A stretch of 64,000 nt of DNA from Amblyomma americanum (lineage: Eukaryota > Arthropoda > Arachnida > Ixodida > Ixodidae): contig NW_027526679.1 in assembly GCF_052857255.1 (NCBI RefSeq), positions 87,466 through 151,465 on the forward strand. Direction: 5' to 3'. Below are positions 39,120 through 52,948 of the stretch, piece after piece. Within the stretch, counting starts at the first letter, position 1, and each line of letters starts with the position of its first letter. Below the pieces are notes generated by a model, which made no database searches, had not been told where the DNA came from, and saw only the letters and a program-made list of their open reading frames with translations. A program made the position numbers and the translations under genes.

Positions 39120-41400
39120 TTCCTCTGATACGCGTCAAAACTTTTTCTCTCATAACTGCGCGAAAAGCTTGTATTCGTGCTTAATACAACGAAACAAGCT
39201 GTTTTAGACCGAAACGAGCTAAATCACAACACATCGGTTTTACAAGTGTTCCTCTGATACGCGTCAAAACTTTTTCTCTTATAACTGTGCGAAAAGCATG
39301 TATTCGTGCTTAATACAACGAAAAAAGTTGTTTTAGACTGAGATGACCTAAATCTGAAAACTTTAACTAGTGTCCCTCTAAAACGCGTCAAAACTTTTTC
39401 TTCTAAAACTGCGCGAAAAGCATGTATTCGTGCTTAATACAACGAAACAAGCTGTTTTAGACAGAAACGAGCTAAATCTGAACACATCGGTTTTACAAGT
39501 GTCCTTGTGACACGCGTCAAAACTTTTTCTCTTAAAACTGCGCGAAAAGCATGTGTTCGTGATTATTCCAACGAAACAAGCTGTTTTAGACCGAAACGAG
39601 GTAAATCACAACACATCGGTTTCACAAGTTTTCCTCTGATACGCGTCAAAACTTTTTCTCTTATAACTGCGCGAAAAGCATGTATTCGTGCTTAATACAA
39701 CGAAACAAGCTGTTTTATACCGAAACGAGCTAAATCACAACACATCGGTTTTACGTCTCCCTATTACGCGTCAAAATTTTTTCTTCTATAACTGCGCGAA
39801 AAGATGTATTCGTGCTTAAAACATCGAAACAAGCGGTTTTAGACCGAAACGAGCTAAATCACAACACATCGGTTTTACAAGTCTCTAATACGCGTCAGAA
39901 CTTTTCCTTCTATAACTGCGCGAAAAGCATGTATTCGTGCTTAAAACAACGAAAAAAGCTGTTTTATACCAAAACGAGCTATATCTGAAAACATCGGTTT
40001 TACAAGTATCCACGTGATACGCGTCAACTTTTTCTCTTATAACTGCGCGAAAAGCATGTATTCGTGCTTAATACAACGAAACAAGCTGTTTTAGACCGAA
40101 ACGAGCTAAATCTGAACACATCGGTTTTACAAGTGTCCCTGTGACACGCGTCAAAACTTTTTCTCTCATAACTGCGTGAAAAGCATGTATTCTTGCTTAA
40201 TACAACGAAACAAGCTGTTTTAGACCGAAACAAGCTAAATCACAACACATCGGTTTTACAAGTATCCACGTGATACGCGTCAAAACTTTTTCTCTTATAA
40301 ATGCGCGAAAAGCAGGTATTCCTGCTTAGTCCAACGAAACAAGCTGTTTTAGACCGAAACGAGGTAAATCTGAACACATCGGTTTTACAAGTGTTCCTCT
40401 GATACGCGTCAAAACTTTTTCTCTTATAACTGCGCGAAAAGCATGTATTCGTGCTTAATACCACGAAACAAGCTGTTTTAGACCGAAACGAGCTAAATCA
40501 CAACACATCGGTTTTACAAGTTTTCCTCTGATACGCGTTAAAACTTTTTCTCTTATAACTGCGCGAAAAGCTTGTATTCGTGCTTAATACAACGAAACAA
40601 GCTGTTTTAGACCGAAACGAGCAAAATCACAACACATCGGTTTTACAAGTGTTCCTGTGATACGCGTCAAAACTTTTTCTCTTATAACTGTGCGAAAAGC
40701 ATGTATTCGTGCTTAATGCAACGAAAAAAGCTGTTTTAGACTGAGATGACCTAAATCTGAAAACTTAACAAGTGTCCCTCTAATACGCGTCAAAACTTTT
40801 TCTTCTAAAACTGCGCGAAAAGCATTTATTCGTGCTTAATACAACGAAACAAGCTGTTTTAGACTGAATCGAGCTAAATCTGAACACATCGGTTTTACAA
40901 GTGTCCTTGTGACACGCGTCAAAACTTTTTCTCTTATAACAGCGCGAAAAGCATGTGTTCGTGATTAATCCAACGAAACAAGCTGTTTTAGACAGAAACG
41001 AGGTAAATCACAACACATCGGTTTTACAAGTTTTCCTCTGATACGCGTCAAAACTTTTTCTCTTATGACTGCGTGAAAAGCATGTATTCTTGCTTAATAC
41101 AACGAAACAAGCTGTTTTAGACCGAAACGAGCTAAATCACAACACATCGGTTTTACAAGTATCCACGTGATACGCGTCAAAACTTTTTCTCTTATAAATG
41201 CGCGAAAAGCATGTATTCCTGCTTAATCCAACGAAACAAGCTGTTTTGGACCGAAACGAGGTAAATCTGAACACATCGGTTTTACAAGTGTTGCTCTGAT
41301 ACGCGTCAAAACTTTTTCTCTTATAACTGCGCGAAAAGCATGTATTCGTGCTTAATACCACGAAACAAGCTGTTTTAGACCGAAACGAGCTAAATCACAA
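39120..41400. repeat. Satellite block related to 59370-61500 (~20.1-20.25 kb away)
   Basis: It shares rare variants in order with 59370-61500: TAACTAGTGTCC, GTGTTCGTGATTATTCC, GGTTTTACGTCTCCC, GAAAAGATGTATTCG, GCAGGTATTCCTGCTTAGTCC, GCGTTAAAAC, TTAATGCAACG, AGCATTTATTCG and GACTGAATCGAGC. The offset changes from 20249 to 20120 because one monomer is missing from the right copy near 60275, where two monomers are fused. Part of the block recurs again at 53.1-54.9 kb. Confidence 0.8.
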
Positions 41401-41651
41401 CACATCGGTTTTACAAGTATCCACGTGATACGCGTCAAAACTTTTTCTCTTATAAATGCGCGAAAAGCATGTATTCCTGCTTAATCCAACGAAACAAGCT
41501 GTTTTGGACCGAAACGAGGTAAATCTGAACACATCGGTTTTACAAGTGTTGCTCTGATACGCGTCAAAACTTTTTCTCTTATAACTGCGCGAAAAGCTTG
41601 TATTCGTGCTTAATACAACGAAACAGCTGTTTTAGACCGAAACGAGCTAAA

Positions 41652-44600
41652 TCACAACACATCGGTTTTACAAGTGTCTCTGTGACACGCTTCAAAACGT
41701 TTTCTCTTATAACAGCGTGAAAAGCATGTATTCTTGCTTAATACAACGAAACAAGCTGTTTTAGACCGAAACGAGCTAAATCACAACACATCGGTTTTAC
41801 AAGTGTTCCCCTGATACGCGTCTAAACTTTGTCTCATAACTGCGCGAAAAGCATGTATTCGTGCTTAAAACAACGAAACAAGCTGTTTTAGTCTGAAACG
41901 AGCGAAATCACAACACATCGCTTTTACAAGTGTTCCTCTGATACGCGTCAAAACTTTTTCTCTTATAACTGCGCGAAAAGCATGTATTCGTGCTTAAAAC
42001 AACGAAACAAGCTGTTTTAGACCGAGATGAGCTAAATCTGAACACATCGGTTTTACAAGTGTCCCTCAATACGCGTCAAAACTTTTTCTTCTATAACTGC
42101 GCGAAAAGCATGTATTCGTGCTTAAAACAACGAAACAAGCTGTTTTATACCAAAACGAGCTATATCTGAACACATCGGTTTTACAAGTATCCACGTGATA
42201 CGCGTCAACTTTTTCTCTTATAACTGCGCGAAAAGCATGTATTCGTGCTTAATACAACGAAACATGCTGTTTTAGACCGAAACGAGCTAAATCTGAACAC
42301 ATCGGTTTTACAAGTGTCCCTGTGACACGCGTCAAAACTTTTTCTCTCATAACTGCGTGAAAAGCATGTATTCTTTCTTAATACAACGAAACAAGCTGTT
42401 TTAGACCGAAACGAGCTAAATCACAACACATCGGTTTTAGAAGTATCCACGTGATACGCGTCAAAACTTTTTCTCTTATAAGTGCGCGAAAAGCATGTAT
42501 TCCTGCTTAATCCAACGAAACAAGCTGTTTTAGACCGAAACGAGGTAAATCTGAACACATCGGTTTTACAAGTGTTCCTCTGATACGCGTCAAAACTTTT
42601 TCTCCTATAACTGCGCGAAAAGCATGTATTCGTGCTTAATACAACGAAACAAGCTGTTTTAGACCGAAACGAGCTAAATCAGAACACATCGGTTTTACAA
42701 GTGTCCCTGTGACACGCGTCAAAACGTTTTCTCTTATAACAGCGCGAAAAGCATGTATTCTTGCTTAATACAACGAAACAAGCTGTTTTAGACCGAAACG
42801 AGCTAAATCACAACACATCGGTTTTACAAGTGTTCCCCTGATACGCGTCTAAACTTTTTCTCTTATAACTGCGCGAAAAGCATGTATTCGTGCTTAAAAC
42901 AACGAAACAAGCTGTTTTAGTCTGAAACGAGCTAAATCACAACACATCGGTTTTACAAGTGTTCCTCTGATACGCGTCAAAACTTTTTCTCTTATAACTG
43001 CGCGAAAAGCATGTATTCGTGCTAAAAACAACGAAACAAGCTGTTTAGACCGAGATGAGCTAAATCTGAACACATCGGTTTTACAAGTGTCCCTCAATAC
43101 GCGTCAGAACTTTTTCTTCTATAACTGCGCGAAAGGCTTGTATTCGTGCTTAAAACAACGAAACAAGCTGTTTTATACCAAAACGAGCTATATCTGAACA
43201 CATCGGTTTTACAAGTATCCACTTGATACGCGTCAACTTTTCTCTTATAACTGCGCGAAAAGCATGTATTCGTGCTTAATACAACGAAACAAGCTGTTTT
43301 AGACCGAAACGAGCTAAATCTGAACACATCGGTTTTACAAGTGTTCCTCTGATACGCGTCAAAACTTTTTCTTTTATAACTGCGCGAAAAGCATGTATTC
43401 GTGCTTAATACCACGAAACAAGCTGTTTTAGACCGAAACGAGCTAAATCACAACACATCGGTTTTACAAGTTTTCCTCTGATACGCGTCAAAACTTTTTC
43501 TCTTATAACTGCGCGAAAGCTTGTATTCGTGCCTAATACAACGAAACAAGCTGTTTTAGACCGAAACGAGCTAAATCACAACATATCGGTTTTACAAGTG
43601 TTCCTCTGATACGCGTCAAAACTTTTTCTCTTATAACTGTGCGAAAAGCATGTATTCGTGCTTAATAACACGAAAAAAGCTGTTTTAGACTGAGATGACC
43701 TAAATCTGAAAACTTTAACAAGTGCCCCTCTAATAGGCGTCAAAACTTTTTCTTCTAAAACTGCGCGAAAAGCATGTATTCGTGCTTAATACAACGAAAC
43801 AAGCTGTTTAGACCGAAACGAGCTAAATCTGAACACATCGGTTTTACAAGTGTCCCTGTGACACGCGTCAAAACTTTTTCTCTCATAACTGCGTGAAAAG
43901 CATGTATTCTTGCTTAATACAACGAAACAAGCTGTTTTAGACCGAAACGAGGTAAATCTGAACACATCGGTTTTACAAGTGTTCCTCTGATACGCGTCTA
44001 AACTTTGTCTCATAACTGCGCGAAAAGCATGTATGCGTGCTTAAAACAACGAAAACAAGCTGTTTTAGTCTGAAACGAGCTAAATCACAACACCGGTTTT
44101 ACAAGTGTTCCCCTGATACACGTCTAAACTTTGTCTCATAACTGCGCGAAAAGCATGTATTCGTGCTTAAAACAACGAAACAAGCTGTTTTAGTCTGAAA
44201 CGAGCGAAATCACAACACATCGCTTTTACAAGTGTGCCTCTGATACGCGTCAAAACTTTTTCTCTTATAACTGCGCGAAAAGCATGTATTCGTGCTTAAA
44301 ACAACGAAACAAGCTGTTTTAGACCGAGATGAGCTAAATCTGAACACATCGGTTTTACAAGTGTCCCTCAATACGCGTCAAAACTTTTTCTTCTATAACT
44401 GCGCGAAAAGCATGTATTCGTGCTTAAAACAACGAAACAGGCTGTTTTATACCAAAACGAGCTATATCTGAACACATCGGTTTTACAAGTATCCACGTGA
44501 TACGCGTCAACTTTTTCTCTTATAACTGCGCGAAAAGCATGTATTCGTGCTTAATACAACGAAACAAGCTGTTTTAGACCGAAACGAGCTAAATCTGAAC

Positions 44601-44835
44601 ACATCGGATTTACAAGTGTCCCTGTGACACGCGTCAAAACTTTTTCTCTCATAACTGCGTGAAAAGCATGTATTCTTGCTTAATACAACGAAACAAGCTG
44701 TTTTAGACCGAAACGAGCTAAATCACAACACATCGGTTTTAGAAGTATCCACGTGATACGCGTCAAAACTTTTTCTCTTATAAGTGCGCGAAAAGCATGT
44801 ATTCCTGCTTAATCCAACGAAACAAGCTGTTTTAG
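41652..44835. repeat. Duplication, right copy (~3.2 kb)
   Basis: This is the partner of 32315-35500. Between about 43.0 and 44.1 kb it carries five one-base changes in homopolymers that the left copy lacks: CTGTTTAGACC (about 43042 and 43804), CAACTTTTCTC (43236), GCGAAAGCTTG (43514) and CGAAAACAAGC (44050). Confidence 0.9.
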
Positions 44836-45594
44836 ACCGAAACGAGGTAAATCTGAACACATCGGTTTTACAAGTGTTCCTCTGATACGCGTCAAAACTT
44901 TTTCTCTTATAACTGCGCGAAAAGCATGTACTCGTGCTTAATACAACGAAACAAGCTGTTTTAGACCGAAACGAGCTAAATCAGAACACATCGGTTTTAC
45001 AAGTGTCCCTGTGACACGCGTCAAAACGTTTTTTCTTATAACAGCGCGAAAAGCATGTATTCTTGCTTAATACAACGAAACAAGCTGTTTTAGACCGAAA
45101 CGAGCTAAATCACAACACATCGGTTTTACAAGTGTTCCCCTGATACGCGTCTAAACTTTTTCTCTTATAACTGCGCGAAAAGCATGTATTCGTGCTTAAA
45201 ACAACGAAACAAGCTGTTTTAGTCTGAAACGAGCTAAATCACAACACATCGGTTTTACAAGTGTTCCTCTGATACGCGTCAAAACTTTTTCTCTTATAAC
45301 TGCGCGAAAAGCATGTATTCGTGCTTAAAACAACGAAACAAGCTGTTTTAGACCGAGATGAGCTAAATCTGAACACATCGGTTTTACAAGTGTCCCTCAA
45401 TACGCGTCAAAACTTTTTCTTCTATAACTGCGCGAAAGGCTTGTATTCGTGCTTAAAACAACGAAATAAGCTGTTTTAGACCGAGATGAGCTAAATCTGA
45501 ACACATCGGTTTTACAAGTGTCCCTCAATACGCGTCAAAACTTTTTCTTCTATAACTGCGCGAAAAGCATGTATTCGTGCTTAAAACAACGAAA
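44438..45594. repeat. Nine-monomer higher-order repeat unit (1157 bp)
   Basis: The unit starts at the private variant CAGGCTG and ends before the next CAGGCTG at 45595. Its monomers are, in order: (1) TATACCAAAACGAGC with a GTATCCACGTGATAC box; (2) GGATTTACAAG with GTGTCCCTGTGACAC; (3) GGTTTTAGAAG with the CACGTG box; (4) ATGTACTCGTGC; (5) AAATCAGAAC with GTTTTTTCTT; (6) CCCCTGATACGCGTCTAAAC; (7) TCTGAAACGAGC; (8) and (9) two GAGATGAGC monomers with CCCTCAATACGCG. The GTACTCG marker gives the same 1157 bp step (44928 to 46085). Confidence 0.92.
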
Positions 45595-46623
45595 CAGGCT
45601 GTTTTATACCAAAACGAGCTATATCTGAACACATCGGTTTTACAAGTATCCACGTGATACGCGTCAACTTTTTCTCTTATAACTGCGCGAAAAGCATGTA
45701 TTCGTGCTTAATACAACGAAACAAGCTGTTTTAGACCGAAACGAGCTAAATCTGAACACATCGGATTTACAAGTGTCCCTGTGACACGCGTCAAAACTTT
45801 TTCTCTCATAACTGCGTGAAAAGCATGTATTCTTGCTTAATACAACGAAACAAGCTGTTTTAGACCGAAACGAGCTAAATCACAACACATCGGTTTTAGA
45901 AGTATCCACGTGATACGCGTCAAAACTTTTTCTCTTATAAGTGCGCGAAAAGCATGTATTCCTGCTTAATCCAACGAAACAAGCTGTTTTAGACCGAAAC
46001 GAGGTAAATCTGAACACATCGGTTTTACAAGTGTTCCTCTGATACGCGTCAAAACTTTTTCTCTTATAACTGCGCGAAAAGCATGTACTCGTGCTTAATA
46101 CAACGAAACAAGCTGTTTTAGACCGAAACGAGCTAAATCAGAACACATCGGTTTTACAAGTGTCCCTGTGACACGCGTCAAAACGTTTTTTCTTATAACA
46201 GCGCGAAAAGCATGTATTCTTGCTTAATACAACGAAACAAGCTGTTTTAGACCGAAACGAGCTAAATCACAACACATCGGTTTTACAAGTGTTCCCCTGA
46301 TACGCGTCTAAACTTTTTCTCTTATAACTGCGCGAAAAGCATGTATTCGTGCTTAAAACAACGAAACAAGCTGTTTTAGTCTGAAACGAGCTAAATCACA
46401 ACACATCGGTTTTACAAGTGTTCCTCTGATACGCGTCAAAACTTTTTCTCTTATAACTGCGCGAAAAGCATGTATTCGTGCTTAAAACAACGAAACAAGC
46501 TGTTTTAGACCGAGATGAGCTAAATCTGAACACATCGGTTTTACAAGTGTCCCTCAATACGCGTCAAAACTTTTTCTTCTATAACTGCGCGAAAGGCTTG
46601 TATTCGTGCTTAAAACAACGAAA
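45595..46623. repeat. Eight-monomer higher-order repeat unit (1029 bp)
   Basis: It has the same monomer order as the preceding unit but only one GAGATGAGC monomer, so it is exactly 128 bp shorter. It passes from AAATAAGCTG directly into a TATACCAAAACGAAC monomer with the private box ATCCACGAGGTACGCG. The GTACTCG marker step across this unit is 1029 bp (46085 to 47114). Confidence 0.92.
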
Positions 46624-47780
46624 TAAGCTGTTTTATACCAAAACGAACTATATCTGAACACATCGGTTTTACAAGTATCCACGAGGTACGCGTCAACTTT
46701 TTCTCTTATAACTGCGCGAAAAGCATGTATTCGTGCTTAATACAACGAAACAAGCTGTTTTAGACCGAAACGAGCTAAATCTGAACACATCGGATTTACA
46801 AGTGTCCCTGTGACACGCGTCAAAACTTTTTCTCTCATAACTGCGTGAAAAGCATGTATTCTTGCTTAATACAACGAAACAAGCTGTTTTAGACCGAAAC
46901 GAGCTAAATCACAACACATCGGTTTTAGAAGTATCCACGTGATACGCGTCAAAACTTTTTCTCTTATAAGTGCGCGAAAAGCATGTATTCCTGCTTAATC
47001 CAACGAAACAAGCTGTTTTAGACCGAAACGAGGTAAATCTGAACACATCGGTTTTACAAGTGTTCCTCTGATACGCGTCAAAACTTTTTCTCTTATAACT
47101 GCGCGAAAAGCATGTACTCGTGCTTAATACAACGAAACAAGCTGTTTTAGACCGAAACGAGCTAAATCAGAACACATCGGTTTTACAAGTGTCCCTGTGA
47201 CACGCGTCAAAACGTTTTTTCTTATAACAGCGCGAAAAGCATGTATTCTTGCTTAATACAACGAAACAAGCTGTTTTAGACCGAAACGAGCTAAATCACA
47301 ACACATCGGTTTTACAAGTGTTCCCCTGATACGCGTCTAAACTTTTTCTCTTATAACTGCGCGAAAAGCATGTATTCGTGCTTAAAACAACGAAACAAGC
47401 TGTTTTAGTCTGAAACGAGCTAAATCACAACACATCGGTTTTACAAGTGTTCCTCTGATACGCGTCAAAACTTTTTCTCTTATAACTGCGCGAAAAGCAT
47501 GTATTCGTGCTTAAAACAACGAAACAAGCTGTTTTAGACCGAGATGAGCTAAATCTGAACACATCGGTTTTACAAGTGTCCCTCAATACGCGTCAAAACT
47601 TTTTCTTCTATAACTGCGCGAAAGGCTTGTATTCGTGCTTAAAACAACGAAATAAGCTGTTTTAGACCGAGATGAGCTAAATCTGAACACATCGGTTTTA
47701 CAAGTGTCCCTCAATACGCGTCAAAACTTTTTCTTCTATAACTGCGCGAAAAGCATGTATTCGTGCTTAAAACAACGAAA
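46624..47780. repeat. Nine-monomer higher-order repeat unit (1157 bp), variant first monomer
   Basis: The first monomer has AAAACGAACTATATC and ATCCACGAGGTACG, and the other eight follow the 44438 unit. It ends at CAGGCTG (47781). The GTACTCG step is again 1157 bp (47114 to 48271). Confidence 0.9.
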
Positions 47781-48770
47781 CAGGCTGTTTTATACCAAAA
47801 CGAGCTATATCTGAACACATCGGTTTTACAAGTATCCACGTGATACGCGTCAACTTTTTCTCTTATAACTGCGCGAAAAGCATGTATTCGTGCTTAATAC
47901 AACGAAACAAGCTGTTTTAGACCGAAACGAGCTAAATCTGAACACATCGGATTTACAAGTGTCCCTGTGACACGCGTCAAAACTTTTTCTCTCATAACTG
48001 CGTGAAAAGCATGTATTCTTGCTTAATACAACGAAACAAGCTGTTTTAGACCGAAACGAGCTAAATCACAACACATCGGTTTTAGAAGTATCCACGTGAT
48101 ACGCGTCAAAACTTTTTCTCTTATAAGTGCGCGAAAAGCATGTATTCCTGCTTAATCCAACGAAACAAGCTGTTTTAGACCGAAACGAGGTAAATCTGAA
48201 CACATCGGTTTTACAAGTGTTCCTCTGATACGCGTCAAAACTTTTTCTCTTATAACTGCGCGAAAAGCATGTACTCGTGCTTAATACAACGAAACAAGCT
48301 GTTTTAGACCGAAACGAGCTAAATCAGAACACATCGGTTTTACAAGTGTCCCTGTGACACGCGTCAAAACGTTTTTTCTTATAACAGCGCGAAAAGCATG
48401 TATTCTTGCTTAATACAACGAAACAAGCTGTTTTAGACCGAAACGAGCTAAATCACAACACATCGGTTTTACAAGTGTTCCCCTGATACGCGTCTAAACT
48501 TTTTCTCTTATAACTGCGCGAAAAGCATGTATTCGTGCTTAAAACAACGAAACAAGCTGTTTTAGTCTGAAACGAGCTAAATCACAACACATCGGTTTTA
48601 CAAGTGTTCCTCTGATACGCGTCAAAACGTTTTCACTTATAACTGCGCGAAAAGCATGTATTCGTGCTAAAAACAACGAAACAAGCTGTTTTAGACCGAG
48701 ATGAGCTAAATCTGAACACATCGGTTTTACAAGTGTCCCTCAATACGCGTCAAAACTTTTTCTTCTATAA

Positions 48771-49320
48771 CTGCGCGAAAAGCATGTATTCGTGCTTAAA
48801 ACAACGAAACAAGCTGTTTTAGTCCGAAACGAGCTAAATCACAACACATCGGTTTTACAAGTGTACCTCTAATACGCGTCAAAACTTTTTCTTTTATAAC
48901 TGCGCGAAAAGCATGTATTCGTGCTTAATCCAACGAAACAAGCTGTTTTAGACCGAAACGAGCTAAATCTGAACACATCGGTTTTACAAGTGTCTCTGTG
49001 ACACGCGTCAAAACGTTTTCTCTTATAACAGCGCGAAAAGCATGTATTCTTGCTTAATACAACGAAACAAGCTGTTTTAGACCGAAACGAGCTAAATCAC
49101 AACACATCGGTTTTACAAGTGTTCCCCTGATACGCGTCTAAACTTTGTCTCATAACTGCGCGAAAAGCATGTATTCGTGCTTAAAACAACGAAACAAGCT
49201 GTTTTAGTCTGAAACGAGCGAAATCACAACACATCGCTTTTACAAGTGTTCCTCTGATACGCGTCAAAACTTTTTCTCTTATAACTGCGCGAAAAGCATG
49301 TATTCGTGCTTAAAACAACG
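48771..49320. repeat. Four-monomer insertion relative to a related block
   Basis: Flanking sequence aligns with the 33.5-34.7 kb block, but the offset jumps from 14982 (at 48663) to 15496 (at 49393). About 514 bp, four monomers, have therefore been added here or lost there. The inserted monomers include the GTGTACCTCTAATAC box, GTGTCTCTGTGACAC, the shortened CTAAACTTTGTCTCATAAC and CATCGCTTTTAC, an order that also occurs at 31.9-32.6 kb. Confidence 0.75.
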
Positions 49321-52300
49321 AAACAAGCTGTTTTATACCAAAACGAGCTATATCTGAACACATCGGTTTTACAAGTATCCACTTGATACGCGTCAACTTT
49401 TTCTCTTATAACTGCGCGAAAAGCATGTATTCGTGCTTAATACAACGAAACAAGCTGTTTTAGACCGAAACGAGCTAAATCTGAACACATCGGTTTTACA
49501 AGTGTTCCTCTGATACGCGTCAAAACTTTTTCTTTTATAACTGCGCGAAAAGCATGTATTCGTGCTTAATACCACGAAACAAGCTGTTTTAGACCGAAAC
49601 GAGCTAAATCACAACACATCGGTTTTACAAGTTTTCCTCTGATACGCGTCAAAACTTTTTCTCTTATAACTGCGCGAAAAGCTTGTATTCGTGCCTAATA
49701 CAACGAAACAAGCTGTTTTAGACCGAAACGAGCTAAATCACAACATATCGGTTTTACAAGTGTTCCTCTGATACGCGTCAAAACTTTTTCTCTTATAACT
49801 GTGCGAAAAGCATGTATTCGTGCTTAATAACACGAAAAAAGCTGTTTTAGACTGAGATGACCTAAATCTGAAAACTTTAACAAGTGCCCCTCTAATAGGC
49901 GTCAAAACTTTTTCTTCTAAAACTGCGCGAAAAGCATGTATTCGTGCTTAATACAACGAAACAAGCTGTTTTAGACCGAAACGAGCTAAATCTGAACACA
50001 TCGGTTTTACAAGTGTCCCTGTGACACGCGTCAAAACTTTTTCTCTCATAACTGCGTGAAAAGCATGTATTCTTGCTTAATACAACGAAACAAGCTGTTT
50101 TAGACCGAAACGAGGTAAATCTGAACACATCGGTTTTACAAGTGTTCCTCTGATACGCGTCTAAACTTTGTCTCATAACTGCGCGAAAAGCATGTATTCG
50201 TGCTTAAAACAACGAAACAAGCTGTTTTAGTCTGAAACGAGCTAAATCACAACACCGGTTTTACAAGTGTTCCCCTGATACACGTCTAAACTTTGTCTCA
50301 TAACTGCGCGAAAAGCATGTATTCGTGCTTAAAACAACGAAACAAGCTGTTTTAGTCTGAAACGAGCGAAATCACAACACATCGCTTTTACAAGTGTGCC
50401 TCTGATACGCGTCAAAACTTTTTCTCTTATAACTGCGCGAAAAGCATGTATTCGTGCTTAAAACAACGAAACAAGCTGTTTAGACCGAGATGAGCTAATC
50501 TGAACACATCGGTTTTACAAGTGTCCCTCAATACGCGTCAAAACTTTTTCTTCTATAACTGCGCGAAAAGCATGTATTCGTGCTTAAAACCAACGAAACA
50601 GGCTGTTTTATACCAAAACGAGCTATATCTGAACACATCGGTTTATACAAGTATCCACGTGATACGCGTCAACTTTTTCTCTTATAACTGCGCGAAAAGC
50701 ATGTATTCGTGCTTAATACAACGAAACAAGCTGTTTTAGACCGAAACGAGCTAAATCTGAACACATCGGATTTACAAGTGTCCCTGTGACACGCGTCAAA
50801 ACTTTTTCTCTCATAACTGCGTGAAAAGCATGTATTCTTGCTTAATACAACGAAACAAGCTGTTTTAGACCGAAACGAGCTAAATCACAACACATCGGTT
50901 TTAGAAGTATCCACGTGATACGCGTCAAAACTTTTTCTCTTATAAGTGCGCGAAAAGCATGTATTCCTGCTTAATCCAACGAAACAAGCTGTTTTAGACC
51001 GAAACGAGGTAAATCTGAACACATCGGTTTTACAAGTGTTCCTCTGATACGCGTCAAAACTTTTTCTCTTATAACTGCGCCGAAAAGCATGTACTCGTGC
51101 TTAATACAACGAAACAAGCCTGTTTTAGACCGAAACGAGCTAAATCAGAACACATCGGTTTTACAAGTGTCCCTGTGACACGCGTCAAAACGTTTTTTCT
51201 TATAACAGCGCGAAAAGCATGTATTCTTGCTTAATACAACGAAACAAGCTGTTTTAGACCGAAACGAGCTAAATCACAACACATCGGTTTTACAAGTGTT
51301 CCCCTGATACGCGTCTAAACTTTTTCTCTTATAACTGCGCGAAAAGCATGTATTCGTGCTTAAAACAACGAAACAAGCTGTTTTAGTCTGAAACGAGCTA
51401 AATCACAACACATCGGTTTTACAAGTGTTCCTCTGATACGCGTCAAAACTTTTTCTCTTATAACTGCGCGAAAAGCATGTATTCGTGCTTAAAACAACGA
51501 AACAAGCTGTTTTAGACCGAGATGAGCTAAATCTGAACACATCGGTTTTACAAGTGTCCCTCAATACGCGTCAAAACTTTTTCTTCTATAACTGCGCGAA
51601 AGGCTTGTATTCGTGCTTAAAACAACGAAATAAGCTGTTTTAGACCGAGATGAGCTAAATCTGAACACATCGGTTTTACAAGTGTCCCTCAATACGCGTC
51701 AAAACTTTTTCTTCTATAACTGCGCGAAAAGCATGTATTCGTGCTTAAAACAACGAAACAGGCTGTTTTATACCAAAACGAGCTATATCTGAACACATCG
51801 GTTTTACAAGTATCCACGTGATACGCGTCAACTTTTTCTCTTATAACTGCGCGAAAAGCATGTATTCGTGCTTAATACAACGAAACAAGCTGTTTTAGAC
51901 CGAAACGAGCTAAATCTGAACACATCGGATTTACAAGTGTCCCTGTGACACGCGTCAAAACTTTTTCTCTCATAACTGCGTGAAAAGCATGTATTCTTGC
52001 TTAATACAACGAAACAAGCTGTTTTAGACCGAAACGAGCTAAATCACAACACATCGGTTTTAGAAGTATCCACGTGATACGCGTCAAAACTTTTTCTCTT
52101 ATAAGTGCGCGAAAAGCATGTATTCCTGCTTAATCCAACGAAACAAGCTGTTTTAGACCGAAACGAGGTAAATCTGAACACATCGGTTTTACAAGTGTTC
52201 CTCTGATACGCGTCAAAACTTTTTCTCTTATAACTGCGCGAAAAGCATGTACTCGTGCTTAATACAACGAAACAAGCTGTTTTAGACCGAAACGAGCTAA

Positions 52301-52948
52301 ATCAGAACACATCGGTTTTACAAGTGTCCCTGTGACACGCGTCAAAACGTTTTTTCTTATAACAGCGCGAAAAGCATGTATTCTTGCTTAATACAACGAA
52401 ACAAGCTGTTTTAGACCGAAACGAGCTAAATCACAACACATCGGTTTTACAAGTGTTCCCCTGATACGCGTCTAAACTTTTTCTCTTATAACTGCGCGAA
52501 AAGCATGTATTCGTGCTTAAAACAACGAAACAAGCTGTTTTAGTCTGAAACGAGCTAAATCACAACACATCGGTTTTACAAGTGTTCCTCTGATACGCGT
52601 CAAAACTTTTTCTCTTATAACTGCGCGAAAAAGCATGTATTCGTGCTTAAAACAACGAAACAAGCTGTTTTAGACCGAGATGAGCTAAATCTGAACACAT
52701 CGGTTTTACAAGTGTCCCTCAATACGCGTCAAAACTTTTTCTTCTATAACTGCGCGAAAGGCTTGTATTCGTGCTTAAAACAACGAAATAAGCTGTTTTA
52801 TACCAAAACGAACTATATCTGAACACATCGGTTTTACAAGTATCCACGAGGTACGCGTCAACTTTTTCTCTTATAACTGCGCGAAAAGCATGTATTCGTG
52901 CTTAATACAACGAAACAAGCTGTTTTAGACCGAAACGAGCTAAATCTG
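49321..52948. repeat. Duplication containing HOR units, right copy (~3.6 kb)
   Basis: This is the partner of 43161-46790. The HOR units are at 50599-51758 (1160 bp, longer by single-base insertions) and 51759-52788 (1030 bp). One-base indels found only in this copy lie at about 50469, 50497, 50590, 50644, 51080, 51118 and 52630, so the offset drifts by several bases. Confidence 0.88.

Larger units (their letters stand above)
43161..46790. repeat. Duplication containing HOR units, left copy (~3.6 kb)
   Basis: It aligns with 49321-52948 at an offset of about 6160-6165. It spans a mixed segment and then one nine-monomer and one eight-monomer unit. The left boundary is marked by GCGCGAAAGGCTTG here against GCGCGAAAAGCATG in the partner. 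At the right boundary this copy has GGATTTACAAG and the partner has GGTTTTACAAGTGTTCC. Confidence 0.88.
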
